Below, one piece after another: positions 54,278 through 62,329 of a stretch of DNA of 64,000 bases (positions within the stretch are counted from its first letter, which is position 1; each line of letters starts with the position of its first letter). A model generated the notes under the pieces. It was not told the DNA's origin and made no database searches. It saw only the letters and a program-made list of their open reading frames with translations. Position numbers and translations under genes: made by a program. The DNA is from JAFAGX01 sp963759875 (GTDB lineage: Bacteria > Acidobacteriota > Terriglobia > Terriglobales > Acidobacteriaceae). The DNA is taken from the NCBI GenBank assembly GCA_963759875.1, contig CAVXBB010000017.1, positions 124,001 to 188,000 on the forward strand, in the 5' to 3' direction.

Positions 54278-54835
54278 TCAGGGCTTTGAGGGGGCTGAAC
54301 CAGGATTTTGAAGGGCAGCCGGAGCTTGAATAGGCGCATTCAGCACTTGCTTCGCAGATTCAGGCAACTTGTCTGCGTTTGCGAGTAGAAGGCTTACCTG
54401 CCACATTTGGGCGTCGCTCAATGGACCATGGAAAGAGGGCATTCCTGTCATGCGAATGCCGTTCGCAACTTTCCAATATGTCTCTCCAGGTGGGTCGTCG
54501 GTAACGCCTGTTCCTTGCAGTAATTTTGGAGGTTTGGGGAACATGCCTTTTGCAATGGCGCTTTGATCTCCGCTCGTACCGCCATGACACACTTCGCAAT
54601 GCGTGCGATAGAGTTGCGCTCCTGCGAGAAATGTCTCCTCATTCACAGAAATCGGAACAGTCTTCGGCATTTCCTTTTCGATGCGCGCATGCAAAGCGTC
54701 ATTGGCCAGGGTTTTTTCGAAAGGCATCGGATGCGCGGCCGTGGCCACAGGGGCCATTCCTGTGACGAAATATATATAAACAACTGCGCATACCAGAATC
54801 ACACCGCCGATTAAACCAATGATGAAGGCCTTCAA
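54278..54835 (-). CDS. Membrane-anchored c-type cytochrome
   Basis: A 185-residue exported cytochrome. The N-terminal segment AFIIGLIGGVILVCAVVYIY acts as a signal or membrane anchor. The heme-binding motif CEVCH gives Cys80, Cys83 and His84, and the likely distal ligand methionine lies in NGIRMTGMPSF. One heme, cytochrome cbb3- or c6-like in size. The start appears to be TTG with AGGGA upstream. It is a probable periplasmic electron carrier with no oxidase gene next to it. Confidence 0.8.
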   Translation of the reverse strand: MKAFIIGLIGGVILVCAVVYIYFVTGMAPVATAAHPMPFEKTLANDALHARIEKEMPKTVPISVNEETFLAGAQLYRTHCEVCHGGTSGDQSAIAKGMFPKPPKLLQGTGVTDDPPGETYWKVANGIRMTGMPSFHGPLSDAQMWQVSLLLANADKLPESAKQVLNAPIQAPAALQNPGSAPSKP

Positions 54836-54912
54836 TCGAGTTCCCTGATTGACTAAGTTCCGAAGGCATATAGGTTAGCAGGTTCTCTGAAGGCGCGGCA
54901 TCGACTGGCGAA

Positions 54913-56475
54913 TTACTCCCACTCGATCGTGCTTGGGGGCTTCGAAGTGATGTCGTAGACGACGCGGTTCACGCCTTTGACTTCATTCACGATGCGATTG
55001 GAGATCGTCTTGAGAACATCGTGGGGGAGCGGAACCCAGTCTGCCGTCATGCCATCTTCGGAATGCACGGCGCGAATTGCGCAAGTGTAGGCGTACGTTC
55101 TCTGGTCGCCCATGACGCCGACAGACATGACCGGCAACAAAACAGCAAACGACTGCCAGATTCTCGCATATAGACCGGCGTTTTTGATCTCACTGACAAC
55201 AATGTCGTCGCACTCACGTAAAATCGCTAGCCGTTCCGGCGTGACCTCGCCCAGAATACGCACCGCCAATCCCGGCCCCGGGAAGGGTTGCCTCTGCAGC
55301 AAATCTTGAGGCATGCCGAGGTCGCGGCCGATCTTACGGACTTCATCTTTGAACAGTTCTTTCAGCGGTTCGATGAGTTTGAGCTCCATCTTTTCCGGCA
55401 GCCCGCCGACATTGTGGTGTGACTTTATAACCTGCGACGGCCCGCGTACCGAGCGCGACTCGATCACGTCAGGATAAAGAGTACCTTGCACCAGCCAGTC
55501 CACCTTGCCCTCTTTTTTCTCGATGCGGTGAGCTTCCTCTTCAAACACCGCAATGAACTCATTGCCGATGATTTTGCGTTTGGCCTCAGGATCCGTGATT
55601 CCGGCCAGCTTGTTTAAGAAACGCTTGGTTGCGTCCACGGCATCCACATGCAAACCCAGCTTGTCTCGCAAATTCTGCTGAACTTTCTCGAACTCGTTTT
55701 TGCGCAGCACACCGTTGTTCACAAAAATGCAGGTCAGGCGTGAAGGTCCTTTGCCGTCGCGCAACGCGCGGTCAACCAGCGTGGCGGCGACTGCTGAATC
55801 AACTCCGCCGGAAAGCGCGCAGATGGCGCGGCCTTTGCCGACGGTCTGCCGAATACTGACTACAGTTGCGTCAATGAAATGCTGTGGCGTCCAAATTGGT
55901 TTTGCGCCGCAAATCTCCAACGCGAAGTTCCTCAGAACGTCGGTACCGTGCTGGGTGTGGTGCACTTCAGGATGAAACTGCACCGCCCAAAATTTGCGGT
56001 CCGGATTCTCAATCGCCGCAACTGCATTTCGCGTACTCGCAGTGAGATGAAAGCCCGCCGGTAATTCCACAGCCTCGTCGCCGTGCGACATCCAGACATT
56101 TAGGGATTTGGGGACGTGTTGAAATAAGCGGGAGGTGTTCTTGATGTCCACGCTGGCGTAGCCGTATTCCCGTTTTGTGGCTGCCCGGACCTTCCCACCA
56201 AGCACGTGGACCATGAGCTGCAATCCATAGCAGATGCCAAGCACCGGCACGCCCAAGTCGAACACGCGGCGGTCCGCGTTCGGGGCGTCTTTGTCATACA
56301 CCGAGGAGGGCCCGCCGGAGAGCACGATGCCGAGTGGTTTGTAGCTGCGGATCTCTTCTAGAGTGGCCGTGCAGGGCAGCACAACCGAGAAAACGTTCTG
56401 TTCGCGGATGCGGCGCGCGATGAGCTGGGAATATTGCGCCCCAAAGTCGAGAACGACGATAGATGGTGTTTCCAC
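54913..56475 (-). CDS. guaA: GuaA, GMP synthase
   Basis: Converts XMP to GMP with glutamine. The N-terminal class I glutamine amidotransferase has the nucleophile in GICYGLQL and the HPE motif in QFHPEVHH. The ATP pyrophosphatase loop is LSGGVDSAVAATL, and the C-terminal dimerisation domain ends TSKPPSTIEWE. I placed the start at the GTG 56475 (VETPSIVVLDFG), where the family begins. The frame is open to an ATG at 56565, which would add about 30 residues. Confidence 0.95.
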   Translation of the reverse strand: METPSIVVLDFGAQYSQLIARRIREQNVFSVVLPCTATLEEIRSYKPLGIVLSGGPSSVYDKDAPNADRRVFDLGVPVLGICYGLQLMVHVLGGKVRAATKREYGYASVDIKNTSRLFQHVPKSLNVWMSHGDEAVELPAGFHLTASTRNAVAAIENPDRKFWAVQFHPEVHHTQHGTDVLRNFALEICGAKPIWTPQHFIDATVVSIRQTVGKGRAICALSGGVDSAVAATLVDRALRDGKGPSRLTCIFVNNGVLRKNEFEKVQQNLRDKLGLHVDAVDATKRFLNKLAGITDPEAKRKIIGNEFIAVFEEEAHRIEKKEGKVDWLVQGTLYPDVIESRSVRGPSQVIKSHHNVGGLPEKMELKLIEPLKELFKDEVRKIGRDLGMPQDLLQRQPFPGPGLAVRILGEVTPERLAILRECDDIVVSEIKNAGLYARIWQSFAVLLPVMSVGVMGDQRTYAYTCAIRAVHSEDGMTADWVPLPHDVLKTISNRIVNEVKGVNRVVYDITSKPPSTIEWE

Positions 56476-56636
56476 GGACGAGTGTCTCAGATCGAAGTAA
56501 AAGTGTAAAGGAATGTGGAAGGTTCCTGCTTCATAGCGCGATCCACTTACAACCTTAGGGGACATTCGGTAGCTAACCCGATCTCAGAAGGGTAATGTGC
56601 AACTGTGCCGTTTTCCGTTCCATCAAGACAAGCACT

Positions 56637-56897
56637 ATGGGTACACTCAGAGGACCGCAGCCGGATGAAAAGTTCCTTCAGCTTTGGAACCAAATCGCGC
56701 AAGAGCCTGACCCGGCCCGCCGAGCCCCGTTAATGGAACAACTCGTAGAGCTGCTCGCGGCAGAGCAGGCGGAAATCAAAGCGCAGATCAAAGCCCGCGA
56801 GACCTCACCAGCGGCAAAACCCGAGCAGTTTCTCCTGGACGGGCGCACGGACAGGGTTTCCTTTGGATCAGAAAAGCTCGAGCAGGCCGCTTCCTGA
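56637..56897 (+). CDS. Small hypothetical protein
   Basis: An 86-residue charged, helical protein (MEQLVELLAAEQAEIKAQIK in the middle) with no signal or membrane segment. I see no known family. The ATG at 56637 was chosen; an upstream ATG at 56595 adds 14 residues and has GAAGGG too close. It is convergent with the Ntn-hydrolase-like gene at 56922 and divergent from guaA. Confidence 0.5.
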   Translation: MGTLRGPQPDEKFLQLWNQIAQEPDPARRAPLMEQLVELLAAEQAEIKAQIKARETSPAAKPEQFLLDGRTDRVSFGSEKLEQAAS

Positions 56898-56921
56898 ATT
56901 TATCCGAAAAGAATTTTGGTC

Positions 56922-58355
56922 CTATTTTGCTGGCTGAAATTGAGTCCACGGATGCGAATTCATGTCGCGGAGCAGGTCCTTTTCCCAATTAAACTCCGGA
57001 TGAGCTTGCACGTGTGATTCAGCTTTGAAATCGATTCCGCAAGCATGTCCGGCGGCGGCTACCATTTGCATCTTTGCGGCCATAGCGGCTGTGGTGGCTT
57101 TGTTCTGCACGGTTCCTCCGGTGCCAAACGCCGGTTGCCAGGGTTTTGAGCCACGTGGAGAAAGGTCAACGTGACCACAAAGCGTGCGCTCGTCAGGCTC
57201 GACCTTCTTCGTGTAGGTGTCGTAGTGATCGCTCTCGAATCTCTCTGCGGCAGCGAGATCAATCCGGCCTTTATTCTCGGCCATCAGTTGCTCCCACCGG
57301 ACATGGCGAGCATTGGCACTGAGGCTCGGGTCGTGAACGTCGAAATTGGTTTCCTCGCGCGTGAGCTTTTCGTTGATTGGAAAATTTGAGCTGACAAAGT
57401 AACCGTCTTTCTTGCGCTCCAAGGTGACATTCCTCAGTCCCAGTTCAAGGCTGGCGATCTCGTTGGTATTGATGTCAGCCACGAGCCAGTCATTCGCATA
57501 GCCGCCGTTATTTCCCTGCTCCATGAAGCGCGCGAAATCGTCAATGGATTTGGAATACTGCATGGCCTTGCGAGCACGCACAAATTCGGGTATTTGTTCC
57601 GGGTCATAGCCGGAGAATCCGTCAATGGTGGTCTCGGTAATGACGATGCCGGCGGAGTTGATGCCGAAATCATCTCCGCTATGAATAAACCCGGGTGCCC
57701 CATCCATGATGAAGTGAAAACCGTTGGTGGGCACGACGTCAAAAACGATGGTCCAGCGTTCGCCGTCCAGATAGGACGACCAGTTGTTATGAGCGATGAC
57801 CACACGCCCGTCTTTTGTATAGCTGCCAGTGGCGACAAAGGCACTGCAATGCTCGCCGGCAACAACTGACGATGCCGACTTGATTGCGTGTTCTTTATCG
57901 TACTGCTTCACGTAATAGCTCCACTCTGGCGCGCCATTCAGCGCCACGATATCCCACAAATCCAGCTTGACGCCTGCGGCATTCGCGCCATCGGCAATCC
58001 CCTGCAACTCCTCTCGATATTCCGCTTCAATATGCGGCCACATCATGTTCTGCGCCGCGTCACGGAAGAACTGCCAGTCTTTTTTGTTGTCGTGAGAAAG
58101 TTCGAGATTTTCGGCTTTGAGCATGTCGTCGATCTCAGGCGCGAGTAGATATCCGTGCTGAAAGCCGATCTCTGCCGGACTGCCGACGAGGTGGACGAAA
58201 GTCCAACCGTTCTCTGCCGGACGGCGGAATGCGCCCTTGAGGCGGGAGTCGCTCGACGCGTCCTGAACCGCTGGCGACTTGCTGGGCGCGGCGATAGCCG
58301 TCATCGAAATTGCAAGCAACAGCCAGCAAACAAGAGCGCGGGGTAAGCGGGGCAT
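56922..58355 (-). CDS. Secreted Ntn-type hydrolase (C45/phospholipase B-like)
   Basis: A 477-residue exported protein with a signal peptide (ALVCWLLLAISMTAIAA). The core resembles the C45/phospholipase B-like Ntn hydrolases. The candidate nucleophile is Cys170 in GEHCSAFVATG, and NNWSSYLDGERW and DDFGINSAGIVITETT follow. If it self-processes, cleavage would occur before Cys170. Substrate unknown: acyl-peptide, lipid or bile-acid-like amide are all possible. Confidence 0.7.
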   Translation of the reverse strand: MPRLPRALVCWLLLAISMTAIAAPSKSPAVQDASSDSRLKGAFRRPAENGWTFVHLVGSPAEIGFQHGYLLAPEIDDMLKAENLELSHDNKKDWQFFRDAAQNMMWPHIEAEYREELQGIADGANAAGVKLDLWDIVALNGAPEWSYYVKQYDKEHAIKSASSVVAGEHCSAFVATGSYTKDGRVVIAHNNWSSYLDGERWTIVFDVVPTNGFHFIMDGAPGFIHSGDDFGINSAGIVITETTIDGFSGYDPEQIPEFVRARKAMQYSKSIDDFARFMEQGNNGGYANDWLVADINTNEIASLELGLRNVTLERKKDGYFVSSNFPINEKLTREETNFDVHDPSLSANARHVRWEQLMAENKGRIDLAAAERFESDHYDTYTKKVEPDERTLCGHVDLSPRGSKPWQPAFGTGGTVQNKATTAAMAAKMQMVAAAGHACGIDFKAESHVQAHPEFNWEKDLLRDMNSHPWTQFQPAK

Positions 58356-58461
58356 AAGAACTCCAGACGAGCGAAGATGAGGGGTATCGTATCAGAATGG
58401 TTGTTTTCTCGCAGAAGCCAGCTGCATGGTAGAGGATGGCCTTTTTTGAGAGAAACGAGGT

Positions 58462-58740
58462 TTAAAGCGCGTTGGAAGCGGCGGATGCTTTCGGTTGTGA
58501 CGAGACCAGCCATTCGAGCTTCGAAAAAGGAAGGTACACGGTCGGGGCATCCATGTTGTTCATCAGGGTGCCGGTGACCTCGCGTAGAGCCCCAACCATC
58601 TCGTCACTCAAGAAGCAGAATCCGGTGTCATCAGTTGCGAGCACGGTTCCGGCGAATGCACGGCTGAACAGAGAGATCTTGATGATTACTCGTTTGCCTT
58701 GTAGCTGGGCTTTGAAGGACGGCAAGTTAGCGGATGACAT
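58462..58740 (-). CDS. Small hypothetical protein
   Basis: A 92-residue, beta-strand-rich sequence (KRVIIKISLFSRAFAGTVLA, then DDTGFCFLSDEMVGAL) reminiscent in spacing of Sm-like or small OB proteins, though I cannot assign a family. I chose the ATG at 58740 (MSSANLPSF). The longer frame would start with a TTG. No clear Shine-Dalgarno. Confidence 0.5.
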   Translation of the reverse strand: MSSANLPSFKAQLQGKRVIIKISLFSRAFAGTVLATDDTGFCFLSDEMVGALREVTGTLMNNMDAPTVYLPFSKLEWLVSSQPKASAASNAL

Positions 58741-58833
58741 GACGTAATGAATAGAATGCCGCCGCCGTTCTGGTTGGGGCAATGCTCGTTCAGCAATTTT
58801 TCGTTACCGGAGTAATCAGTCATTGTGCTGGGT

Positions 58834-58839
58834 TAAGAT
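58834..58839 (+). promoter_or_regulatory. -10-like hexamer of the 58846 membrane gene
   Basis: TAAGAT ends six bases before the ATG at 58846, leaving no room for a Shine-Dalgarno: another leaderless candidate. Confidence 0.4.
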
Positions 58840-58845
58840 CGATTT

Positions 58846-59787
58846 ATGACCGCTGTCGGCGTGGCAATCACATTCATAACAGTTGCGATTCTGGTGATTG
58901 GTTTTTTCCGTCACAAACAAAACACTTTGCCTGCTTATGGCTGGATGGGGTTGGTTGGGTTAATTGCAGCCGAGTGGCTGATGTTTCGAGGCGTGGAACC
59001 GGTCCCTGTGTATTTCACGCCGATTGCTTGGACCTGTTACATTGTGCTGGCCGACGCCGCTGTGCTCGCCATCCGCGGCCATTCCCGTTTGCATGATGAG
59101 CCGCGACAGTTCGCCTGGGTCGCTCTGCTATCGATTCCGCTCTGGCTCATCTTCGAGGGGTATAACCTGCGCTTGCAGAACTGGATGTACACCGGAGTTC
59201 CTCAGCCGTGGCCGCTGGCATTGCTCGGCTACGGGTGGTCGTTTGCCACGATTACTCCAGGAATTTTAGAAACCGCCGACCTGATTGAGGCGTTTGGCTG
59301 GTTCCGACCGTGGGCTCCAATCAAGTTTTCGACGGCTACCGAGAACGCGTTCATTGTCTTTGGTACCATCTGCCTCGCGGTGCCTTTGCTTGTCCCGCAA
59401 CCGGTTGCCGCGCGCCTATTCGTACTGGTCTGGATAGGATTCATATTCCTGCTGGATCCTATCAACAACCGGCTCGGATTGCCTTCTCTCATAGGCGATC
59501 TGGGTAAAGGCCGGCGCTCGCGTTTCTACTCCTTATTGTTATCTGGATTTGTCTGCGGATGGCTTTGGGAGTTCTGGAACTACTGGGCCGCAGCAAAATG
59601 GCACTACATTTTTCCTATCTTTCAGCAGTGGAAGATTTTCGAAATGCCGGTCCCCGGCTATTTAGGGTTTATTCCGTTCGCTCTCGAATGCTTCGTAATG
59701 TATGTAACTGCGGTGTGGTTCCTGCGAATTCGCAGTGCGGAACGTATCCGGCCTTCGGACACGTTTTCTTCTGAAGCCGCGGACTGA
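58846..59787 (+). CDS. Polytopic membrane protein of unknown function
   Basis: A 313-residue protein with about eight hydrophobic segments. The C-terminal half has GWLWEFWNYWAAAKWHYIFP, an aromatic-rich stretch I have seen in uncharacterised membrane proteins of other bacteria, but no enzyme motif is evident. It ends 35 bp before selA and may be cotranscribed with it. Confidence 0.65.
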   Translation: MTAVGVAITFITVAILVIGFFRHKQNTLPAYGWMGLVGLIAAEWLMFRGVEPVPVYFTPIAWTCYIVLADAAVLAIRGHSRLHDEPRQFAWVALLSIPLWLIFEGYNLRLQNWMYTGVPQPWPLALLGYGWSFATITPGILETADLIEAFGWFRPWAPIKFSTATENAFIVFGTICLAVPLLVPQPVAARLFVLVWIGFIFLLDPINNRLGLPSLIGDLGKGRRSRFYSLLLSGFVCGWLWEFWNYWAAAKWHYIFPIFQQWKIFEMPVPGYLGFIPFALECFVMYVTAVWFLRIRSAERIRPSDTFSSEAAD

Positions 59788-59808
59788 GTGGATCGCGCGG
59801 ATTAATGG

Positions 59809-59814
59809 CATAAT
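59809..59814 (+). promoter_or_regulatory. -10-like element of selA
   Basis: CATAAT, eight bases before the GTG start of selA. No Shine-Dalgarno fits, so leaderless translation is possible. Confidence 0.4.
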
Positions 59815-59822
59815 CATCGCGA

Positions 59823-61256
59823 GTGCCTGCTCAATCCAAAAGCGAGCTATATCGAAACCTTCCCTCGGTGGACGAGTTAGCGGGGCGACCGAGTCTTGCA
59901 CCTCTGGTTGCGCAAGAAGGACAGATTGCTGTTACGAACGCCGTCCGGGCTGTACTGGCGTCAATTCGAACGGAAATTGAAGCAGACCGACTCAATGCAA
60001 AAGGCATTGAGCTTGTGCTCACCGATGTTGATGCTGCTATCGAGCGCCAACTTCGACGAGCCATGCGGTATACTCTGCGGCCACTGATCAACGCCACGGG
60101 AGTCATCCTGCACACGAATCTGGGTCGGGCGCCGCTCCCGGCTGCAGCTATTGATCACATCCGAGAAACTTGCCTGAGCTACTCCAATCTGGAATTCGAT
60201 TTGGAAGCTGGGAAACGAGGCAAGCGCGACGCACACCTCGATCGTCTATTCAGGAAAGTTCTCGATGAGATTCCCGGCAGTTCCGAAGAACGAAGCTCGA
60301 AGCCTTCTACTATTGTCGTTAATAACAATGCTGCCGCCGTTCTTCTGTCACTCAACACATTAGCGGATGGTGGCGACGTAATCGTATCGCGCGGCGAACT
60401 GGTGGAAATTGGAGGATCATTCCGAATTCCTGATGTAATGGCGAAATCGAACGCAACTCTTCGTGAGGTGGGCACCACGAACCGCACCCGCATCAACGAT
60501 TACGAGCGGGCCATCACCGACAAAACGAGACTGCTGCTGCGCGTGCATCGCTCGAATTTCCAGATCACCGGCTTTACCGAACAGCCCGAGCTTGATGCGT
60601 TGGTAAAGCTATCGCGCGAAAAGAAACTTCCTCTGATGGAGGACCTGGGCAGCGGGGCTTTATTCGATCTGCGATCCATTGGCCTCAGCGGCGAGCCCAC
60701 TGTGCTGGATAGTTTGCGGGTCGGCGTAGACGTGGTTACTTATAGCGGGGACAAGTTGCTGGGCGGTCCGCAAGCCGGCATCCTCAGCGGCCGTGCTGAT
60801 CTGATTGCACGCATGCGTTCGAATTCGCTATTTCGCGCCCTTCGGGTCGACAAAATGACGTACGCTGCTTTAGAAGCAACTCTGTTGGCGTATGTGAAGG
60901 GCGACCATGACGCGATTCCCGCCGTCCGCATGATGCGGCTTTCAAAAGAAGAAATTTCCAAGCGGGCCGAGGCGGTTGTCACTGCGATGAGGCCATACCA
61001 GCTGGAAGTGGAGTTGATTGATGGGGAATCGGTTATCGGCGGCGGTGCGGCCCCTTCAGCCGTGCTTCCCACGCGGCTCATAGCCGTTTCGGTCAGGAGT
61101 ATGAGTGCAGATGATATCGCAGCAAAGCTCCGCGCCTTCGATCCGCCCGTGATTGCACGGATTGAAGATGGACGGGTGCTGCTCGACTTTCGGACAGTCT
61201 TGCCCGCGCAGGACCAAGTTGTTATTGGTGCGCTTAAGCAAGCGGCCTCTAGTTGA
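59823..61256 (+). CDS. selA: SelA, L-seryl-tRNA(Sec) selenium transferase
   Basis: A PLP enzyme of 477 residues that converts seryl-tRNA(Sec) to selenocysteinyl-tRNA using selenophosphate. The PLP lysine is Lys311 in YSGDKLLGG, with GVILHTNLGRAPLP near residue 93 and VVNNNAAAVLLSLNTL after it. The start is a GTG. Its usual partner selB is not next to it. A DUF488 gene follows instead, and the rest of the selenocysteine machinery must be elsewhere. Confidence 0.93.
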   Translation: MPAQSKSELYRNLPSVDELAGRPSLAPLVAQEGQIAVTNAVRAVLASIRTEIEADRLNAKGIELVLTDVDAAIERQLRRAMRYTLRPLINATGVILHTNLGRAPLPAAAIDHIRETCLSYSNLEFDLEAGKRGKRDAHLDRLFRKVLDEIPGSSEERSSKPSTIVVNNNAAAVLLSLNTLADGGDVIVSRGELVEIGGSFRIPDVMAKSNATLREVGTTNRTRINDYERAITDKTRLLLRVHRSNFQITGFTEQPELDALVKLSREKKLPLMEDLGSGALFDLRSIGLSGEPTVLDSLRVGVDVVTYSGDKLLGGPQAGILSGRADLIARMRSNSLFRALRVDKMTYAALEATLLAYVKGDHDAIPAVRMMRLSKEEISKRAEAVVTAMRPYQLEVELIDGESVIGGGAAPSAVLPTRLIAVSVRSMSADDIAAKLRAFDPPVIARIEDGRVLLDFRTVLPAQDQVVIGALKQAASS

Positions 61257-61304
61257 CACGGGGCAACGATCACGCCTTTGGCCCCTCCGTGATGAAATAG
61301 CGTA

Positions 61305-61835
61305 GTGGCGACGATATTCAGCATTGGTCATTCCACACGAACTCTGGAGGAGTTGATCGACGCGCTGAAGGCGCATGAGATCAGCACCCTGGTGGACATC
61401 CGTTCATTTCCCGGGTCACGCCGTTTGCCGCATTTTAATCGCGAGGCGCTGGAAAAGAGCTTGCCTGCAAGCGGGATCGGTTACGCCTGGATGAAAGAAC
61501 TTGGCGGACGAAGAAAAAGAATCCGCGATGATTCGCCAAATGTAGCGCTACGAAGCGACAGCTTCCGCAACTATGCGGACTATATGCTCACGCCGGCGTT
61601 CCAGAGAGCAGTTGATGAACTGATCAGGTTTACGGGGCATTCGCGCACCGTCTACATGTGCGCGGAGCGGGTTTATTTCCGCTGTCATCGCATGCTGCTT
61701 TCGGATTGGCTGGTTGCTCACGGGCACGAAGTGTTGCATATCGACGGAACTGGCGCTGCAAAACGACATGAATTGATGGCCGAGGCTCGCGTAGAGGACG
61801 GAAAAGTAATCTATCTCGGCGACCGTCTGCTTTAA
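61305..61835 (+). CDS. DUF488-family protein
   Basis: A 176-residue protein with the DUF488 hallmarks: FSIGHSTRTLEELI near the N-terminus, VDIRSFPGSRRLPHFN, and the C-terminal CAERVYFRCHRMLLSDWL with paired cysteines. The family is widespread and of unknown function, perhaps DNA-related. The start is a GTG (61305). It lies 48 bp after selA on the same strand. Confidence 0.85.
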   Translation: MATIFSIGHSTRTLEELIDALKAHEISTLVDIRSFPGSRRLPHFNREALEKSLPASGIGYAWMKELGGRRKRIRDDSPNVALRSDSFRNYADYMLTPAFQRAVDELIRFTGHSRTVYMCAERVYFRCHRMLLSDWLVAHGHEVLHIDGTGAAKRHELMAEARVEDGKVIYLGDRLL

Positions 61836-61892
61836 GTCACTTACATCTGACCATCGAGGTGACTCCCTGCCTGAATGTGCTAAGTTGTCCCA

Positions 61893-62270
61893 ATGATCGT
61901 CGGAACCGGAATTGACATCGCCGAGGTGCCGCGAATCGCCGAGTCGATCAAGCGATTCGGTGATCGATTCCTGCGCCGAGTTTTTACTGAGGGAGAAATT
62001 CGCTACTGCGATAGCAAAGCCAACCGCGTGGAGCGCTATGCTGCGCGCTTCGCTGCGAAGGAAGCCGCCATGAAAGCCATTGGAACGGGCTGGAACCTGG
62101 GGGTGGCGTGGCGTGATGTGGAAGTTTGCCGCATGCCCGGCGGGCGGCCGACGATCACATTTCACCGCAAGGCGGCAGAATTCGCCGACAAGCTGGGTGC
62201 GAAAAATGTCGCGCTTTCTATTTCACACACCGAGCAAATCGCGATTGCACAAGTCATTCTGGAGAGTTAG
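61893..62270 (+). CDS. acpS: AcpS, holo-ACP synthase
   Basis: A 125-residue phosphopantetheinyl transferase that arms acyl carrier protein. The conserved GTGIDIAEV (4-12) carries a metal-binding aspartate, and ARFAAKEAAMKAIGTG holds the second metal site and the CoA-binding region. It is a trimeric enzyme in the family. A TAAGTT at 61881-61886 ends six bases before the ATG, suggesting a leaderless start. Confidence 0.93.
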   Translation: MIVGTGIDIAEVPRIAESIKRFGDRFLRRVFTEGEIRYCDSKANRVERYAARFAAKEAAMKAIGTGWNLGVAWRDVEVCRMPGGRPTITFHRKAAEFADKLGAKNVALSISHTEQIAIAQVILES

Positions 62271-62329
62271 GGCCAACCTCGCAAAGTTCGTCTGTTAGAC
62301 TGTCGGCTTTCCTGCAAGGGAAATTTGCT

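Noticed and set aside
61548..62165. Minus-strand frame of 205 residues
   Set aside because: It is antisense to the DUF488 and acpS genes, both clearly recognisable on the plus strand.
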